Shown piece after piece: positions 61,996 to 64,000 of a stretch of DNA of 64,000 bases (position 1 is the first letter of the stretch; each line of letters starts with the position of its first letter). Both the position numbers and the translations under genes were made by a program. Location: positions 3,907 to 67,906 of the forward strand of contig JAKOZM010000107.1 in assembly GCA_029779995.1 (NCBI GenBank), in the 5' to 3' direction. This DNA is from Actinomycetes bacterium (GTDB taxonomy: Bacteria; Actinomycetota; Actinomycetes; S36-B12; UBA10799). The notes beneath the pieces were generated by a model. It was not told where the DNA came from. It saw nothing but the letters and a program-made list of their open reading frames with translations, and did not search any database.

Positions 61996-63015
61996 ATGGA
62001 CATCGCGGTCTATCTGGCCTATGCCCCCTGGATTCCCCTGCCCGAGCAACTGACCCTGGGCCAGTTGGCAGACCGGCTGGGCCTGCACAGCGCCTGGGTC
62101 GCCGAGACGTGGGGCCAGGATGCCACCGCCGTCCTGGGCGGGCTGGCCACGACGACGCGACGACTGCGGCTCGGGGCGGCGATCATGCAGATTCCCGCCC
62201 GCCAGCCCACCAGCACGGCGTCCGCCATCTCGACCATTGATCAGCTCAGTGGCGGTCGGGCGATGCTCGGTCTGGGCCTTTCCGGGCCACAGGTCTCGGA
62301 GGGGTGGTACGGCGTGCCGTTCACCTCGCCCCTGGGCCGGACCCGCGAGTACGTGGAGATCATCCGGACCGCTCTGGCCGGCGGAAAGGTCAGCTACCAG
62401 GGCAAGCACTGGCAGTTGCCGTCCACGGGCGGCACCGGCCTGGGCAAGCCGCTGCGAATGATCGGCCGGCCAGTGCAGGACGACATTCCCATCTACCTGG
62501 GTGTGATCGGCGAGAAGACCGTCCGTCAGGCCGGCATGATCGCCGACGGCTGGCTGCCCGCCTTCTACAGCCCGGAACACGCCGAGTCGCTGAATGCCCC
62601 GCTGCTGGCTGGCATTGCTGACGCCGGACGACAGCGCCAGGACGTCAGCATCGCTCCCACCGTTCCGGTCGCTCTGGGCGCTACGGAGCGGGAGGCCCGC
62701 GATCTGCTGCGTCCCATCCTGACGTTCTATTTCGGGGCGATGGGGGCGCGCGGGAAGAACTTCTACGTGGACCTGGCCACCCGCTACGGTTTCGGCGAGG
62801 TCGCCTCGGCCTGCCAGGATGCCTTCTTGGCCGGCGACCATGCCGGGGCGGCGCGCTTGCTCACCGACGATGTCATCGATCTGGCCGCGATTGCTGCCAC
62901 CGAGCAGACCCTCGAGCAGAAGGTGACGGCCTACGCGGATGCGGGTGCCGACCTGCTGCTGGCACTGCCGTTCGGAGACCGGCCCCGCCTGCTGCACGCC
63001 CTGGCAGCGCTGTAA
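61996..63015 (+). CDS. LLM class F420-dependent oxidoreductase
   Basis: A 339-residue luciferase-like F420-dependent oxidoreductase. Visible are MDIAVYLAYAPW, LADRLGLHSAWVAETWGQDA, LRLGAAIMQIPARQP, LSGGRAMLGLGLSGPQVSEGWYGVPF, VEIIRTALAGGKVSY and PIYLGVIGEKTVRQAGMIADGWLP. The length and motifs match the family, and it is a paralogue of the partial gene at the left end. Substrate not inferable. It follows ohrR by 15 bp, so it may share that redox-controlled transcript. Confidence 0.92.
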   Translation: MDIAVYLAYAPWIPLPEQLTLGQLADRLGLHSAWVAETWGQDATAVLGGLATTTRRLRLGAAIMQIPARQPTSTASAISTIDQLSGGRAMLGLGLSGPQVSEGWYGVPFTSPLGRTREYVEIIRTALAGGKVSYQGKHWQLPSTGGTGLGKPLRMIGRPVQDDIPIYLGVIGEKTVRQAGMIADGWLPAFYSPEHAESLNAPLLAGIADAGRQRQDVSIAPTVPVALGATEREARDLLRPILTFYFGAMGARGKNFYVDLATRYGFGEVASACQDAFLAGDHAGAARLLTDDVIDLAAIAATEQTLEQKVTAYADAGADLLLALPFGDRPRLLHALAAL

Positions 63016-63041
63016 CCCCGCTGGGCCATAGCCTGAACTCC

Positions 63042-63899
63042 ATGACCCTGGCTCTGCTGGCCGCGCTCGGCATCACCGTCAGTTATGGCCTGGCCACGGT
63101 TCTGCAGTCGGTCGGTGCCAAACGCACTGCTGCCGGGGACGGCCTCGACCCTGGCCTCATCGTGCGCCTGCTTGGGTCGGTGCCCTATCTGATCGGCCTG
63201 GGTCTGGATGGGCTGGGTTACGTGCTGACCGTGGTGGCACTGCAGACGCTGCCATTGTTCGTGGTGGAGGCTTTCACCGCTGGCGCCTTGGCCGTGACTG
63301 CCGTCGCCGCGGCCACCTGGTTGCGAATCCCACTGTCGCGCGGAGAATGGCTGGGCGTGGTTGCGGTCACGGTGGGCCTGCTGGCTTTGGGCCTGTCGGC
63401 CGGTCCCGACCGGGACGTGGCCCTGACACCAGCGCAGAAGTGGCTGCCTCTCGCGGCTGCAGCTGCACTGCTGGTTGCCACCTACTTCGGCGCTCGGCTC
63501 AAAGGGCGCGCGGGCGTCACCGTACTGGGCGGCCTGGCCGGTCTGGGCTTCGGCCTGGTGGGCATCGCCACTCGAACTCTCGACGAACCGCTGTCCGTGA
63601 CCGGGGTCCTGACTGACCCCTCGGCCTACGGCCTGGTCGCCGCTGGTGCGGTGTCCTTGTTGGCGCTGGCTACTGCCCTGCAGCGCGGCGGGGTCACGCA
63701 GGCGACCGCCGCCATGGTGGTGGCCGAGACGGTCATCCCCTCGGCGATCGGCTTGCTGTTCCTCGGCGATCAGGTGCGGCCGGGGTTCGCGATGGTGGTG
63801 GTCGTCGGCATGCTGGTGGCCATCGGCGGCTCAGTTGCACTGGCTCGCATGGGCGAGATCCCGGAAGACACCTCGAGCCAGGATCAAACCCCCACGTAG
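63042..63899 (+). CDS. EamA/DMT-type membrane transporter-like protein
   Basis: A 285-residue integral membrane protein with about nine or ten helices arranged like the drug/metabolite transporter superfamily (ALLAALGITVSYGLATVLQSVG, DGLGYVLTVVALQTLPLFVVEAFTAGALAVTAVAAATWL, GVVAVTVGLLALGL and a second half ending FLGDQVRPGFAMVVVVGMLVAIGGSVAL). No substrate motif is known. Its end overlaps the convergent UvrA-family gene by 16 bp. It lies 26 bp after the LLM oxidoreductase gene. Confidence 0.86.
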   Translation: MTLALLAALGITVSYGLATVLQSVGAKRTAAGDGLDPGLIVRLLGSVPYLIGLGLDGLGYVLTVVALQTLPLFVVEAFTAGALAVTAVAAATWLRIPLSRGEWLGVVAVTVGLLALGLSAGPDRDVALTPAQKWLPLAAAAALLVATYFGARLKGRAGVTVLGGLAGLGFGLVGIATRTLDEPLSVTGVLTDPSAYGLVAAGAVSLLALATALQRGGVTQATAAMVVAETVIPSAIGLLFLGDQVRPGFAMVVVVGMLVAIGGSVALARMGEIPEDTSSQDQTPT

Positions 63900-64000
63900 T
63901 CGGCCAAGTGCTGTCCGGTCAGCCCGGCCCGGGCGGCCACCAGATCGCTCGGTGTCCCCTCGAACACGACCAGCCCACCGTCGTGACCGGCGCCCGGACC
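63884..64000 (-). CDS. UvrA-family ATPase, C-terminal end only
   Basis: Only the last 38 residues are inside the window: GPGAGHDGGLVVFEGTPSDLV followed by AARAGLTGQHLADYVGV. This is the standard C-terminus of UvrA and UvrA-like ABC proteins, where the D-loop/switch region reads DLGPGAGHDGG. It could be the repair UvrA or the shorter UvrA-like paralogue found in actinomycetes; the rest lies beyond the edge. It overlaps the transporter gene end by 16 bp. Confidence 0.82.
   Translation of the reverse strand, partial: GPGAGHDGGLVVFEGTPSDLVAARAGLTGQHLADYVGV

Noticed and set aside
61207..62997. A 596-codon antisense frame across ohrR and the LLM oxidoreductase
   Set aside because: Spans several well-supported sense genes and has no recognisable family; typical GC-rich antisense openness.

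Overview
This is a high-GC actinomycete (Actinomycetota) chromosome segment. The evidence is GC-rich codons, F420-dependent LLM-family oxidoreductases, a maltokinase, a coupled LigC and Prim-PolC repair pair, an ANTAR protein and many GTG starts. No rRNA or tRNA gene is visible, so genus cannot be fixed. The window has three parts.

Left chromosomal arm (1-9.1 kb): an F420-dependent oxidoreductase (partial), aldo/keto reductase, maltokinase, an AidB-like acyl-CoA dehydrogenase, a DUF2505 protein, ZapE, and a translationally coupled operon of a RibD-C reductase, ATP-dependent DNA ligase LigC and the primase-polymerase Prim-PolC.

Accessory island (about 9.0-43.2 kb): the last 69 bp of the Prim-PolC gene is repeated almost exactly at 41.72 kb and again, more diverged, at 42.88 and 43.14 kb. 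A tyrosine integrase begins 32 bp after the gene. I read this as serial insertion of integrative elements into the 3' end of Prim-PolC. The main element, about 32.7 kb, carries a replication module (integrase, small coupled genes, SF3 helicase, family-A DNA polymerase with exonuclease). Next come a membrane protein, a PD-(D/E)XK-like protein, and a type I restriction-modification locus (hsdM, hsdS, DUF262, SIR2, hsdR, AlbA_2). A second integrase module follows, with a truncated integrase-like partner and a promoter plus tandem terminators, then a second DUF262 protein, a terminase-small-subunit-like gene, secreted proteins, and two more PD-(D/E)XK-like proteins beside the right attachment site. 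The 41.8-43.2 kb scar holds a DUF433/DUF5615 toxin-antitoxin pair. The cargo is mostly anti-phage. The helicase, polymerase, integrases and TerS-like gene suggest a self-replicating integrative element or phage satellite.

Right chromosomal arm (43.2-64 kb): a channel-like protein with no canonical selectivity filter, a choloylglycine-hydrolase-family enzyme, an RCC1/FnIII secreted protein, a DUF72 protein, an alpha/beta-hydrolase membrane protein, a large SGNH-type secreted esterase, a collagen-like secreted protein, a MASE1-PAS-GGDEF diguanylate cyclase, a GAF-ANTAR gene broken by a frameshift, decayed PAS and FnIII genes, a glutathione peroxidase-OhrR operon with a 32-bp palindrome on its start codon, a second LLM oxidoreductase, an EamA-type transporter and the end of a UvrA-family gene. 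A palindromic repeat family occurs here at three loci, one of them an array of about 82-bp units.
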